This document shows, piece after piece, positions 8,330-18,766 of a DNA stretch of 64,000 nt. The DNA comes from Torymus aiolomorphi. Its lineage: Eukaryota > Arthropoda > Insecta > Hymenoptera > Torymidae. The position numbers and the translations under genes are program-made. The DNA lies in assembly GCA_036365515.1 (NCBI GenBank), contig CM070876.1:119462810-119526809 (forward strand), read 5' to 3'. The notes under the pieces were generated by a model, which ran no database searches, was not told where the DNA came from, and was given only the letters and a program-made list of their open reading frames with translations. Position 1 is the first letter of the stretch. Each line of letters starts with the position of its first letter.

Positions 8330-10784
8330 TTAAATTAATAAAGAATGATAAATGTTATCTAATTTACTTGACTCTATCATTAAATTTACATTATTCCGAT
8401 TTCTTAGAATGTGAATACTTCCAAGGCTTTCCCTCTTATATTTATTCTTAATCCCCTGTTCCAAAATATCCACACTCCCAAAATCGAAAGAATGCAAACT
8501 ATTTAAACAATGTTCTTTCAAACCCGATGTACAACTTGAGCTGCGTAAACTATATTGATGTTCATATATTCTCTTTTTCAAATATCTACCCGTTTGACCA
8601 ATATAACAACCATTACAATCCCTACAATTAATTTTATAAACAACTCCCGATTTCAAACATTTATCATCCTTGTCTTTACAATTACTAAATAACCTTCCTA
8701 AATTATTATCATTTCTAAAGAAAACTTGAATATTATGTTTACTAAAAACCCTTCTAATCCTTTCCGACAAACCTCTAACATATGGTAAACTAAAATATGC
8801 ATTCTTTCCATTTCTATTCCTTGTTTGATTATCTACCCGCTGCTTCAATCCACCATTATAAATTTCCCACACTCTCTCATCAATCATTTTATCAATAAAT
8901 TTTACGGGATAACTATTTTTAATAAATGTTTCTCTAACTAAATTTAAATTCTTTTTCCTAAAATCTTTATGTGACAATTTAATCGCTCTGTCAATGACAC
9001 CTTTGATCGCACCTGTCTTGTTTCCGAATTGGTGGTGAGAATCAAAATTTAAAAATCTACCTGACCATGTAGGTTTTCTATACCAATCTAATTTCACTCT
9101 ATTATTATTACCTCTAATGACTCTAATATCTAAAAACTCAATTGATAATCTTTCTCAACTTCTTTTGTGAATTTAATTCTATCATGGATAGAATTAAACA
9201 CATCCACCATTTCATCTACAAAACATTCTGGTACAACTGCAAAAATGTCATCAACATATCTTTTAAAAATAATTGGCTGAAAAACCAACTTAGACAAAGC
9301 AATACTTTCCAATTTTTCCATTACTAAATTGGCTATAACAGGTGACAAAGGTGATCCCATTGGACAACCATATCTTTGTTCATATAGACTATTATCAAAA
9401 GAAAAAATTGTGTTTTTAAAAACCAAATTAAGTGCCTTTATAAATTCATCTTTTGTTAAACTAGTATGTACTTTAATTTCAGACCATTTATCTTGTATAA
9501 TATCATTCAACAACTCTAAAGGTATATTTGTAAACAAAGATACTACATCCAATGAAACGATCCTATGATCATTCGGAATAATAATATCTTTCATTACACC
9601 ATAAAAACTCCAACTATCTTTAATATATGAATTTGTTTTACCCACTATCTTGAACAATATATTAGACAAAAATCTAGCAAGTCTATACGTCGGAAAATTT
9701 ATCGATGATATTATTATTCTATATGTCAACTGTTCTTTGTGAATCTTAGGAAGCCCATAACATTTAGCTACAGTGCCATTTTCACATTTTAAATATTTAA
9801 ACATACTATCTTTAATATAAGCTTTTGTTTTCCAATGCATCAATAATTCTTTCAATTTATCTTGTAGTCTATTGATATGTGGATTCCTAATTTTCACATA
9901 AGTGGTATCATCCTCCAACATAAGTTGAATTTTATTAATATAATCCCTTTTATCTGAAACTACAGTTACATTTCCTTTATCTGCTTTTTGGAAGATCATA
10001 TTCGGATTCTCTCTCAAAATTTCTTCGTTATTTTTAATTCATGGAATAAATTACTGTTCAAATAATTATCAAATCTATGTTCTCTTTTAAAATTATCAAC
10101 AACATTAACTAAAGAACTCCTACATTCTTTTTTAAATTCCAGATTAAAACTACTCATACTACTTTCTACCTCAGCCATGATATTCTTGATCGGAAGAGAT
10201 TTACTTGAATATGATATTCCAAATTTAGCACCCTTTGACATGATATTTACCACTTCTTCTGGTATTACTTTGTCAGTTAAATTTCTAAACCAATCCTTAT
10301 TAACATTGTTAGTTTGATTGACCTGAGAGTGTTTTCTATGCTTTAAATATTCAAATTTTCTTTTTAATTTACTCCTATGGTTATATTTTACTTTTTCAAA
10401 GTGCCTCTTTTGACCACGAAAAAATTCTTGCAAATCATTCTGTTCTATTTTATTATATAAATATCTTTCAAGCTCTAATAAATATTTATTCAAACGATTA
10501 ATTTCAAAATTCAAATCTCTAATTTCTAAGTTAAGTAATTTATTTTTGAAAAAGAAAATATTTTTCCGTAGATCATAAGAAACTCTTTTATTGTAATCCC
10601 GATAAAAACCCTTATCATCAAATTTTTTTCCAATATGTTTAGGAAAAATATTTGATTTTTTACACCTTAGAAGAAAAGTGAGTTGCTCCTTTAAAATTAC
10701 AATCCTTAAAACCATTTTTACCCATTTTGAGCAACAATCTTTCACCACCTTCCCATAAATCCCATATATATCTCTAAAAAACAT
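8330..10784 (-). pseudogene. PLE1 copy A reverse transcriptase / GIY-YIG endonuclease
   Basis: The product would be about 810 aa, in three open pieces: N-terminal domain (10784-10014), RT (10017-9130) and endonuclease (9097-8330). The N-terminus starts MFFRDIYGIYGK and has a long helical Lys/Glu-rich region and the DWFRNLTDKVIP block found in Penelope proteins. RT motifs are LPKIHKE, SLDVVSLFTNIPL, YGCPMGSPLSP and FKRYVDDIFAVV. The endonuclease carries YKINCRDCNGCYIGQTGR. The breaks are single-base: AAAA against AAGAA near 10016 and a run of five against six A near 9125 compared with copy B. Either recent decay or sequence error explains them. The start at 10784 follows the TATTAAAGGTGGGGTAAA leader also seen before copy C. 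Confidence 0.85.
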
Positions 10785-11051
10785 TTTACCCCACCTTTAA
10801 TAGACCTTAGTTTTATCATTAAAAATATTACTTATGTCGACTGCAATTTAATATCAACTGATAAGAATTTTTCCATCGGTCTTACAGTCTTACAAATTAA
10901 ATTAAAATAATATTAAAATAATTAATATTTATGGCAGTCAGATTGCCCTTGTTTATAATCACCCCCGCAGAATCTGAAATAAAAACTTAATTAAAACCTG
11001 GAAAAAACTTTGTTAGCAAAGGACGATCTGACTGCCCACCACCACCACATT

Positions 11052-11091
11052 GTCCGACGTTTCGAGCCTGCTCCGGCTCCTCCTCAGGGAC
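11052..11091 (-). ncRNA. Hammerhead-ribozyme-like motif, PLE1 copy B
   Basis: Identical to the copy A motif; see 15864-15903 for the fold. It lies about 110 bases downstream of the copy B stop codon. Confidence 0.6.
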
Positions 11092-11199
11092 TGAAATAAA
11101 ACCCGCGATACACCTCCTTATATACCATGCACCCATACCCCCTTCTTTTCTCTTACCCCACCACCCTCCACATTCCCCTCTCCAACTTGCCATTCTCAC

Positions 11200-13029
11200 T
11201 TAAATTAATAAAGAATGATAAATGTTATCTAATTTACTTGACTCTATCATTAAATTTACATTATTCCGATTTCTTAGAATGTGAATACTTTCAAGGCTTT
11301 CCCTCTTATATTTATTCTTAATCCCCTGTTCCAAAATATCCACACTCCCAAAATCGAAAGAATGCAAACTATTTAAACAATGTTCTTTCAAACCCGATGT
11401 ACAACTTGAGCTGCGTAAACTATATTGATGTTCATATATTCTCTTTTTCAAATATCTACCCGTTTGACCAATATAACAACCATTACAATCCCTACAATTA
11501 ATTTTATAAGCAACTCCCGATTTCAAACATTTATCATCCTTGTCTTTACAATTACTAAATAACCTTCCTAAATTATTATCATTTCTAAAGAAAACTTGAA
11601 TATTATGTTTACTAAAAACCCTTCTAATCCTTTCCGACAAACCTCTAACATATGGTAAACTAAAATATGCATTCTTTCCATTTCTATTCCTTGTTTGATT
11701 ATCTACCCGCTGCTTCAATCCACCATTATAAATTTCCCACACTCTCTCATCAATCATTTTATCAATAAATTTTACGGGATAACTATTTTTAATAAATGTT
11801 TCTCTAACTAAATTTAAATTCTTTTTCCTAAAATCTTTATGTGACAATTTAATCGCTCTGTCAATGACACCTTTGATCGCACCTGTCTTGTTTCCGAATT
11901 GGTGGTGAGAATCAAAATTTAAAAATCTACCTGACCATGTAGGTTTTCTATACCAATCTAATTTCAATCTATTATTATTACCTCTAATGACTCTAATATC
12001 TAAAAAACTCAATTGATAATCTTTCTCAACTTCTTTTGTGAATTTAATTCTATCATGGATAGAATTAAACACATCCACCATTTCATCTACAAAACATTCT
12101 GGTACAACTGCAAAAATGTCATCAACATATCTTTTAAAAATAATTGGCTGAAAAACCAACTTAGACAAAGGAATACTTTCCAATTTTTCCATTACTAAAT
12201 TGGCTATAACAGGTGACAAAGGTGATCCCATTGGACAACCATATCTTTGTTCACATAGACTATTATTAAAAGAAAAAATTGTGTTTTTAAAAACCAAATT
12301 AAGTGCCTTTATAAATTCATCTTTTGTTAAACTAGTATGTACTTTGATTTCAGACCATTTATCTTGTATAATATCATTCAACAACTCTAAAGGTATATTT
12401 GTAAACAAAGATACTACATCCAATGAAACCATCCTATGATCATTCGGAATAATAATATCTTTCATTACACCATAAAAACTCCAACTATCTTTAATATATG
12501 AATTTGTTTTACCCACTATCTTGAACAATATATTAGACAAAAATCTAGCAAGTCTATACGTCGGAAAATTTATCGATGATATTATTATTCTATATGTCAA
12601 CTGTTCTTTGTGAATCTTAGGAAGCCCATAACATTTAGCTACAGTGCCATTTTCACATTTTAAATATTTAAACATACTATCTTTAATATAAGCTTTTGTT
12701 TTCCAATGCATCAATAATTCTTTCAATTTATCTTGTAGTCTATTGATATGTGGATTCCTAATTTTCACATAAGTGGTATCATCCTCCAACATAAGTTGAA
12801 TTTTATTAATATAATCCCTTTTATCTGAAACTACAGTTACATTTCCTTTATCTGCTTTTCGGAAGATCATATTCGGATTCTCTCTCAAGAATTTCTTCGT
12901 TATTTTTAATTCATGGAATAAATTACTGTTCAAATAATTATCAAATCTATGTTCTCTTTTAAAATTATCAACAACTTTAACTAAAGAACTCCTACATTCT
13001 TTTTTAAACTCCAGATTAAAACTATTCAT
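11200..13029 (-). CDS. PLE1 copy B reverse transcriptase / GIY-YIG endonuclease, N-terminally truncated
   Basis: An uninterrupted 609-codon frame. RT domain: ADKGN (59-63), LPKIHK (136-141), SLDVVSLFTN (202-211, motif A), YGCPMGSPLSP (263-273), RYVDDIF (300-306, catalytic Asp pair) and SFLDI (341-345). C-terminal GIY-YIG nuclease: Cys pairs at 494/501 and 512/515, the YKI...CYIG core at 508-521, R525 and the following EHQYS block. Both catalytic domains look intact. The first ~200 residues present in copy A are missing because the inverted copy C joins at 13060-13064; the ATG at 13029 is internal to the family's protein. The product would copy element RNA at a nicked chromosomal end. Confidence 0.85.
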   Translation of the reverse strand: MNSFNLEFKKECRSSLVKVVDNFKREHRFDNYLNSNLFHELKITKKFLRENPNMIFRKADKGNVTVVSDKRDYINKIQLMLEDDTTYVKIRNPHINRLQDKLKELLMHWKTKAYIKDSMFKYLKCENGTVAKCYGLPKIHKEQLTYRIIISSINFPTYRLARFLSNILFKIVGKTNSYIKDSWSFYGVMKDIIIPNDHRMVSLDVVSLFTNIPLELLNDIIQDKWSEIKVHTSLTKDEFIKALNLVFKNTIFSFNNSLCEQRYGCPMGSPLSPVIANLVMEKLESIPLSKLVFQPIIFKRYVDDIFAVVPECFVDEMVDVFNSIHDRIKFTKEVEKDYQLSFLDIRVIRGNNNRLKLDWYRKPTWSGRFLNFDSHHQFGNKTGAIKGVIDRAIKLSHKDFRKKNLNLVRETFIKNSYPVKFIDKMIDERVWEIYNGGLKQRVDNQTRNRNGKNAYFSLPYVRGLSERIRRVFSKHNIQVFFRNDNNLGRLFSNCKDKDDKCLKSGVAYKINCRDCNGCYIGQTGRYLKKRIYEHQYSLRSSSCTSGLKEHCLNSLHSFDFGSVDILEQGIKNKYKRESLESIHILRNRNNVNLMIESSKLDNIYHSLLI

Positions 13030-13059
13030 ACTACTTTCTACCTCAGCGATGATATTCTT

Positions 13060-13303
13060 GATCGTCCTTTGCTAACAAAGTTTTTTCCAGGTTTTAATTA
13101 AGTTTTTATTTCAGATTCTGCGGGGGTGATTATAAACAAGGGCAATCTGACTGCCATAAATACTAATTATTTTAATATTATTTTAATTTAATTTGTAAGA
13201 CTGTAAGACCGATGGAAAAATTCTTATCAGTTGATATTAAATTGCAGTCGACATAAGTAATATTTTTAATGATAAAACTAAGGTCTATTAAAGGTGGGGT
13301 AAA
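13060..13303 (+). repeat. Pseudo-LTR of PLE1 copy C
   Basis: Repeats the 3' end of the element (compare 15929-16097): TCCTTTGCTAACAAAG, GATTCTGCGGGGGTGATTAT, GTAAGACTGTAAGACCGATG. It then continues to GTCTATTAAAGGTGGGGTAAA directly before the copy C ATG. Penelope-like elements normally carry such a partial copy upstream, with promoter activity in known members. It starts downstream of the ribozyme motif, so it has no ribozyme of its own. Confidence 0.8.
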
Positions 13304-15755
13304 ATGTTTTTTAGAGATATATATGGGATTTATGGGAAGGTGGTGAAAGATTATTGCTCAAAATGGGTAAAAATGGTTTTAAGGATTGTAATTTTAAAGG
13401 AGCAACTCACTTTTCTTCTAAGGTGTAAAAAATCAAATATTTTCCTAAACATATTGGAAAAAAATTTGATGATAAGGGTTTTTATCGGGATTACAATAAA
13501 AGAGTTTCTTATGATCTACGGAAAAATATTTTCTTTTTCAAAAATAAATTACTTAACTTAGAAATTAGAGATTTGAATTTTGAAATTAATCGTTTGAATA
13601 AATATTTATTAGAGCTTGAAAGATATTTATATAATAAAATAGAACAGAATGATTTGCAAGAATTTTTTCGTGGTCAAAAGAGGCACTTTGAAAAAGTAAA
13701 ATATAACCATAGGAGTAAATTAAAAGAAAATTTGAATATTTAAAGCATAGAAAACACTCTCAGGTCAATCAAACTAACAATGTTAATAAGGATTGGTTTA
13801 GAAATTTAACTGACAAAGTAATACCAGAAGAAGTGGTAAATATCATGTCAAAGGGTGCTAAATTTGGAATATCATATTCAAGTAAATCTCTTCCGATCAA
13901 GAATATCATGGCTGAGGTAGAAAGTAGTATGAGTAGTTTTAATCTGGAATTTAAAAAAGAATGTAGGAGTTCTTTAGTTAAAGTTGTTGATAATTTTAAA
14001 AGAGAACATAGATTTGATAATTATTTGAACAGTAATTTATTCCATGAATTAAAAATAACGAAGAAATTCTTGAGAGAGAATCCGAATATGATCTTCCAAA
14101 AAGCAGATAAAGGAAATGTAACTGTAGTTTCAGATAAAAGGGATTATATTAATAAAATTCAACTTATGTTGGAGGATGATACCACTTATGTGAAAATTAG
14201 GAATCCACATATCAATAGACTACAAGATAAATTGAAAGAATTATTGATGCATTGGAAAACAAAAGCTTATATTAAAGATAGTATGTTTAAATATTTAAAA
14301 TGTGAAAATGGCACTGTAGCTAAATGTTATGGGCTTCCTAAGATTCACAAAGAACAGTTGACATATAGAATAATAATATCATCGATAAATTTTCCGACGT
14401 ATAGACTTGCTAGATTTTTGTCTAATATATTGTTCAAGATAGTGGGTAAAACAAATTCATATATTAAAGATAGTTGGAGTTTTTATGGTGTAATGAAAGA
14501 TATTATTATTCCGAATGATCATAGGATCGTTGATTGGATGTAGTATCTTTGTTTACAAATATACCTTTAGAGTTGTTGAATGATATTATACAAGATAAAT
14601 GGTCTGAAATTAAAGTACATACTAGTTTAACAAAAGATGAATTTATAAAGGCACTTAATTTGGTTTTTAAAAACACAATTTTTTCTTTTGATAATAGTCT
14701 ATATGAACAAAGATATGGTTGTCCAATGGGATCACCTTTGTCACCTGTTATAGCCAATTTAGTAATGGAAAAATTGGAAAGTATTGCTTTGTCTAAGTTG
14801 GTTTTTCAGCCAATTATTTTTAAAAGATATGTTGATGACATTTTTGCAGTTGTACCAGAATGTTTTGTAGATGAAATGGTGGATGTGTTTAATTCTATCC
14901 ATGATAGAATTAAATTCACAAAAGAAGTAGAGAAAGATTATCAATTGAGTTTTTAGATATTAGAGTCATTAGAGGTAATAATAATAGAGTGAAATTAGAT
15001 TGGTATAGAAAACCTACATGGTCAGGTAGATTTTTAAATTTTGATTCTCACCACCAATTCGGAAACAAGACAGGTGCGATCAAAGGTGTCATTGACAGAG
15101 CGATTAAATTGTCACATAAAGATTTTAGGAAAAAGAATTTAAATTTAGTTAGAGAAACATTTATTAAAAATAGTTATCCCGTAAAATTTATTGATAAAAT
15201 GATTGATGAGAGAGTGTGGGAAATTTATAATGGTGGATTGAAGCAGCGGGTAGATAATCAAACAAGGAATAGAAATGGAAAGAATGCATATTTTAGTTTA
15301 CCTTATGTTAGAGGTTTGTCGGAAAGGATTAGAAGGGTTTTTAGTAAACATAATATTCAAGTTTTCTTTAGAAATGATAATAATTTAGGAAGGTTATTTA
15401 GTAATTGTAAAGACAAGGATGATAAATGTTTGAAATCGGAAGTTGTTTATAAAATTAATTGTAGGGATTGTAATGGTTGTTATATTGGTCAAACGGGTAG
15501 ATATTTGAAAAAGAGAATATATGAACATCAATATAGTTTACGCAGCTCAAGTTGTACATCGGGTTTGAAGAACATTGTTTAAATAGTTTGCATTCTTTCG
15601 ATTTTGGGAGTGTGGATATTTTGGAACAGGGGATTAAGAATAAATATAAGAGGGAAAGCCTTGAAAGTATTCACATTCTAAGAAATCGGAATAATGTAAA
15701 TTTAATGATAGAGTCAAGTAAATTAGATAACATTTATCATTCTTTATTAATTTAA
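13304..15755 (+). pseudogene. PLE1 copy C reverse transcriptase / GIY-YIG endonuclease, frameshifted
   Basis: Full-length counterpart of copy A on the plus strand, opening at ATG 13304 (MFFRDIYGIYGK) and ending at the TAA at 15753-15755. It is open in pieces (13304-13561, 13833-14543, 14534-14956, 14989-15582, 15552-15755) with small indels between them. Most are runs one base shorter than in copies A or B: TTTT for TTTTT near 13445, AAAA for AAAAA near 13726, five T for six near 14951 and AA for AAA near 15570. Near 14530 one base is lost where A and B read GTTTCATTGG. The catalytic motifs SLFTNIPL, CPMGSPLSP, YVDDIF and YIGQTGR are all present. Confidence 0.85.
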
Positions 15756-15863
15756 GTGAGAATGGCAAGTTGGAGAGGGGAATGTGGAGGGTGGTGGGGT
15801 AAGAGAAAAGAAGGGGGTATGGGTGCATGGTATATAAGGAGGTGTATCGCGGGTTTTATTTCA

Positions 15864-15903
15864 GTCCCTGAGGAGGAGCCGGAGCAGGCTCGAAACGTCG
15901 GAC
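15864..15903 (+). ncRNA. Hammerhead-ribozyme-like motif, PLE1 copy C
   Basis: Seen in order: GTCC (stem I), CTGAGGAG (core CUGANGA plus one purine), GAGCC-GGAGCA-GGCTC (5-bp stem II with loop), GAAAC, GTC (cleavage triplet, cut expected after C15899) and GGAC (stem I). Stem III reduces to the palindrome ACGT, which would favour pairing between two RNA copies, fitting tandem elements. One extra G before stem II departs from the strict consensus. Hammerhead ribozymes are established in Penelope-like elements of many animals. Activity here is inferred. Confidence 0.65.
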
Positions 15904-16097
15904 AAAGTGGTGGTGGTGGGCAGTCAGATCGTCCTTTGCTAACAAAGTTTTTTCCAGGTTTTAATTAAGTTTTTATTTCAGATTCTGCGGGGGTGATTAT
16001 AAACAAGGGCAATCTGACTGCCATAAATATTAATTATTTTAATATTATTTTAATTTAATTTGTAAGACTGTAAGACCGATGGAAATCTTATCAGTTG

Positions 16098-16109
16098 AAG
16101 GTCAAAAGG
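16098..16109. repeat. Target-site duplication of the PLE1 array, right copy
   Basis: AAGGTCAAAAGG, identical to 7929-7940. After it the PLE2 sequence resumes (TATTTTTTCTCAATAAATTT), which matches inverted 18803-18830. Confidence 0.8.
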
Positions 16110-16167
16110 TATTTTTTCTCAATAAATTTTGATCACAAACACCTTTTTATTAATTTGATCTTTTATT

Positions 16168-16210
16168 ATTCAACGTTTCCGACATTTTGGTTATGTCCCT
16201 CTTCAGGAAT
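16168..16210 (-). ncRNA. Hammerhead-ribozyme-like motif, PLE2 minus half
   Basis: Minus-strand reading gives ATTC, CTGAAGAG, GGACAT-AACCAAA-ATGTCG, GAAAC, GTT, GAAT, as in the plus copy at 18724-18766 except for one base at the end of stem II. Confidence 0.5.
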
Positions 16211-16608
16211 CTAGTGACAATTCAATACACACATTTAATAAACCAATAATTAAACTAATTACAAATAAAAATTAAAAGTTATGTACAAACTTACAAATAA
16301 TTGTAGTCAACTTTGTTTTGCGGGCAACAATCCGCTCGTCAGTAACGATATTTACAAAATTCGCGCTTATATACTAAACTTATTTGTATGTGAGAATCAG
16401 TGTACCACACAGACAACTATCCTCAGATTCTTGGGGTCGTCCGAGAGCGGAGAGAGGTAGCAGGAAAGCACCTCTTGGAGAAAGTGACATCAATAGTCTT
16501 GACTAGATGAACTTGTATATGAATAGTGTATATCTATGAGAGATGTTGTTAGACTTTCGCCATACGTGCGCTCCTAATACCTCTTCACATCGATACTTTG
16601 ACATCATA

Positions 16609-16925
16609 TCAGATAGAGACCAGAAATTCGCAATTATTTATCAAGGTGTTATATTCATTTGGCAGTCTGTTTATTTCAAATTGTTTATTAATAAAATTTT
16701 TTTGAGTATGAATAAATAATGCTTCAGAGAAGAGTCGTTTTCCTCTGTTGCATTCAGTGTCTAATATCTGAATATTCTGGAAATTAATTGTATGATTATT
16801 ATCAATAGTGTGTATAAATAATGACGAATTTTGGTCTCCATCCGAATATTTTTTTAGATGTTCTTTTACTCTTACATTTAGTCGTCTGCTTGTCTGCCCC
16901 ACATATGACGCATTACAATTGTTAC
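16609..16925 (-). pseudogene. PLE2 GIY-YIG endonuclease C-terminal fragment
   Basis: Encodes NASYVGQTSRRLNVRVKEHL and the following ~80 residues, nearly identical to the C-terminus of the plus-strand copy ending at 18306 (the difference includes ILDTECNRGKRLF flanks with I for T nearby). The upstream part of the protein is absent because the minus half is internally deleted. Confidence 0.8.
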
Positions 16926-16997
16926 ATTGTTACAACATGAAGAAATTCAGAACAATTAATATTTATCTTATTATGTAATTGGTGCCATCTCTTTTCT

Positions 16998-18306
16998 ACA
17001 AAACAATTTAAAAACTCCTGTTTCTCATATTGATAATAGTTTAAAGTTAAAAGAAAAAATAGATAATATCCAAATTCCGTTGGATTATGAGATTATTAGT
17101 TTAAATGTTGTTAGTTTGATTACTAATGTTCCGGAATATCTAGTTTGTAATGCTATAGAAAAGAGATGGCACCAATTAAATAATAAGATAAATATTAATT
17201 GTTCTGAATTTTTTCATGTTATAAAGTACATTTTAAATAATAATTATTTCCAATTTAATGAAAAATTTTACAGACATCCCATAAGTTTGATTCTGTCGGA
17301 TATAGTTATGGAAGATCTAGAATCTTATTGTATTAACAAATTACAATCCAAACCGATATTTTACTTTCGATATGTAGATGACATTGTGTTGTGTATTAAC
17401 AAGAATAACATAGAGGACACACTTAATATTTTTAATTCCTATGACACGAACTTACAATTCACTGTCGAGCGATTGCAAAATAATAGGATTAGTTTTTTAG
17501 ATTTAGAAATTATTGAGGATTAACAAAGAAAGATTATCACAAATTGGTATAGAAAACCCACCTTCTCAAGACGATATTTGAATTACAATTCACACCATCC
17601 TCTAAGTAATAAAATAGCCATTGTTTACTGCCTCGTTGATCGAGCAATAATGTTATCACATAGTAGTTTCCATAAATCCAATATTTCTTTTATAAAAAAA
17701 GTCCTACAGCAGAATGATTACCTGCACGACACAATAGACTTTCATATAAAAAAACGGTTAAAAAAGATAAAATGTGATAAAAATAGGTTACAAATAAACA
17801 GTTGCAATGAAAAAAGATACATAAGTCTACCGTTTGTTAAAGAACTTGAAGTCTTCATAAAAAGTTTTTTTAAGAAAGGTAATACAAATGTCGTTTTTAG
17901 TACAACTAATAAATTAAATAATATTATAATATTAGAGAAGGATAAAAACCAAAAATGTAATAATGCGAATGTTGTGTACAAAATTAAATGTAACAATTGT
18001 AATGCGTCATATGTGGGTCAGACAAGCAGACGACTGAATGTAAGAGTAAAAGAACATCTAAAAAAATATTCGGATGGAGATCAAAATTCGTCATTATTTA
18101 TACACACTACTGATAATAATCATACAATAAATTTCCAGAATATTCAGATATTAGACACTGAATGCAACAGAGGAAAACGACTCTTCTCTGAAGCATTATT
18201 TATTCATACTCAAAAAAATTTTATTAATAAACAATTTGAAATAAATAGACTGCCAAATGAATATAACACCTTGATAAATAATTGCGAATTTCTGGTCTCT
18301 ATCTGA
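16998..18306 (+). pseudogene. PLE2 reverse transcriptase / GIY-YIG endonuclease, partial
   Basis: The open reading starts within the RT domain (NLKTPVSHIDNSLKLKEKI near 17005), then LNVVSLITNVPEYL (motif A), YFRYVDDIVLCINK (catalytic Asp pair) and ISFLDLEI. An in-frame TAA at 17521-17523 precedes NWYRKPTFSRRYLNYNSHH. The endonuclease follows, with VVYKIKCNNCNASYVGQTSR (GIY-YIG core and Cys pair) and VKEHLKKYSDG. The usual G-x-PMGSPLSP block is missing: FYRHPISLILSDIVME replaces it, a deletion of about seven codons that should abolish RT activity. The N-terminal third is absent. Confidence 0.85.
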
Positions 18307-18723
18307 TATGATGTCAAAGTATCGATGTGAAGAGGTATTAGGAGCGCACGTATGGTGAACGTCTAACAACATCTCTCATAGATATACCCTATTCATATAC
18401 AAGTTCACCTAGTCAAGACTATTGATGCCACTTTCTCCAAGACGTGCTTTCCTGCTACCTCCCCCCGCTCTCGGACGTCCCCAATATTTTTTACCCCACT
18501 CCGAATCTGAGGATAGTTGTCTGTGTGGTACACTGATTCTCACATACAAATAAGTTTAGTATATAAGCGCGAATTTTGTAATATATCGTTACTGACGAGC
18601 GGATTGTTGCCCGCAAAACAACGTTGACTACAATTATTTGTAAGTTGGTACATAACTTTTAATTTTTATTTATAATTAGTTTAATTATTGGTTTATTAAA
18701 CGTGTGTATTGAATTGTCATTAG

Positions 18724-18766
18724 ATTCCTGAAGAGGGACATAACCAAAATGTCTGAAACGTTGAAT
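18724..18766 (+). ncRNA. Hammerhead-ribozyme-like motif, PLE2 plus half
   Basis: ATTC (stem I), CTGAAGAG (core), GGACAT-AACCAAA-ATGTCT (6-bp stem II ending in a G-U pair), GAAAC, GTT (cleavage triplet), GAAT (stem I). Stem III is again only ACGT. The layout matches PLE1 although the stem sequences differ, which is covariation evidence for a real fold. Confidence 0.6.

Larger units (their letters stand above)
7941..16097. mobile_element. Penelope-like element array PLE1: copies A, B (minus) and C (plus)
   Basis: Three copies of one Penelope-like family. A (7941-10810) and B (10811-13064) are head-to-tail on the minus strand with a repeat period of 2870 bp at their 3' ends, so the end of B serves as the pseudo-LTR in front of A. 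C (13060-16097) is inverted and has its own pseudo-LTR (13060-13303). Copies encode RT plus a GIY-YIG endonuclease and share near-identical sequence. A 12-bp duplication flanks the whole array, suggesting that it entered as one unit or was rearranged after one integration. Confidence 0.85.

Noticed and set aside
9142..9568. Frames antisense to the PLE1 reverse transcriptase, also at 12013-12439 and 14506-14944
   Set aside because: Shadows of the well-supported RT frame on the other strand.
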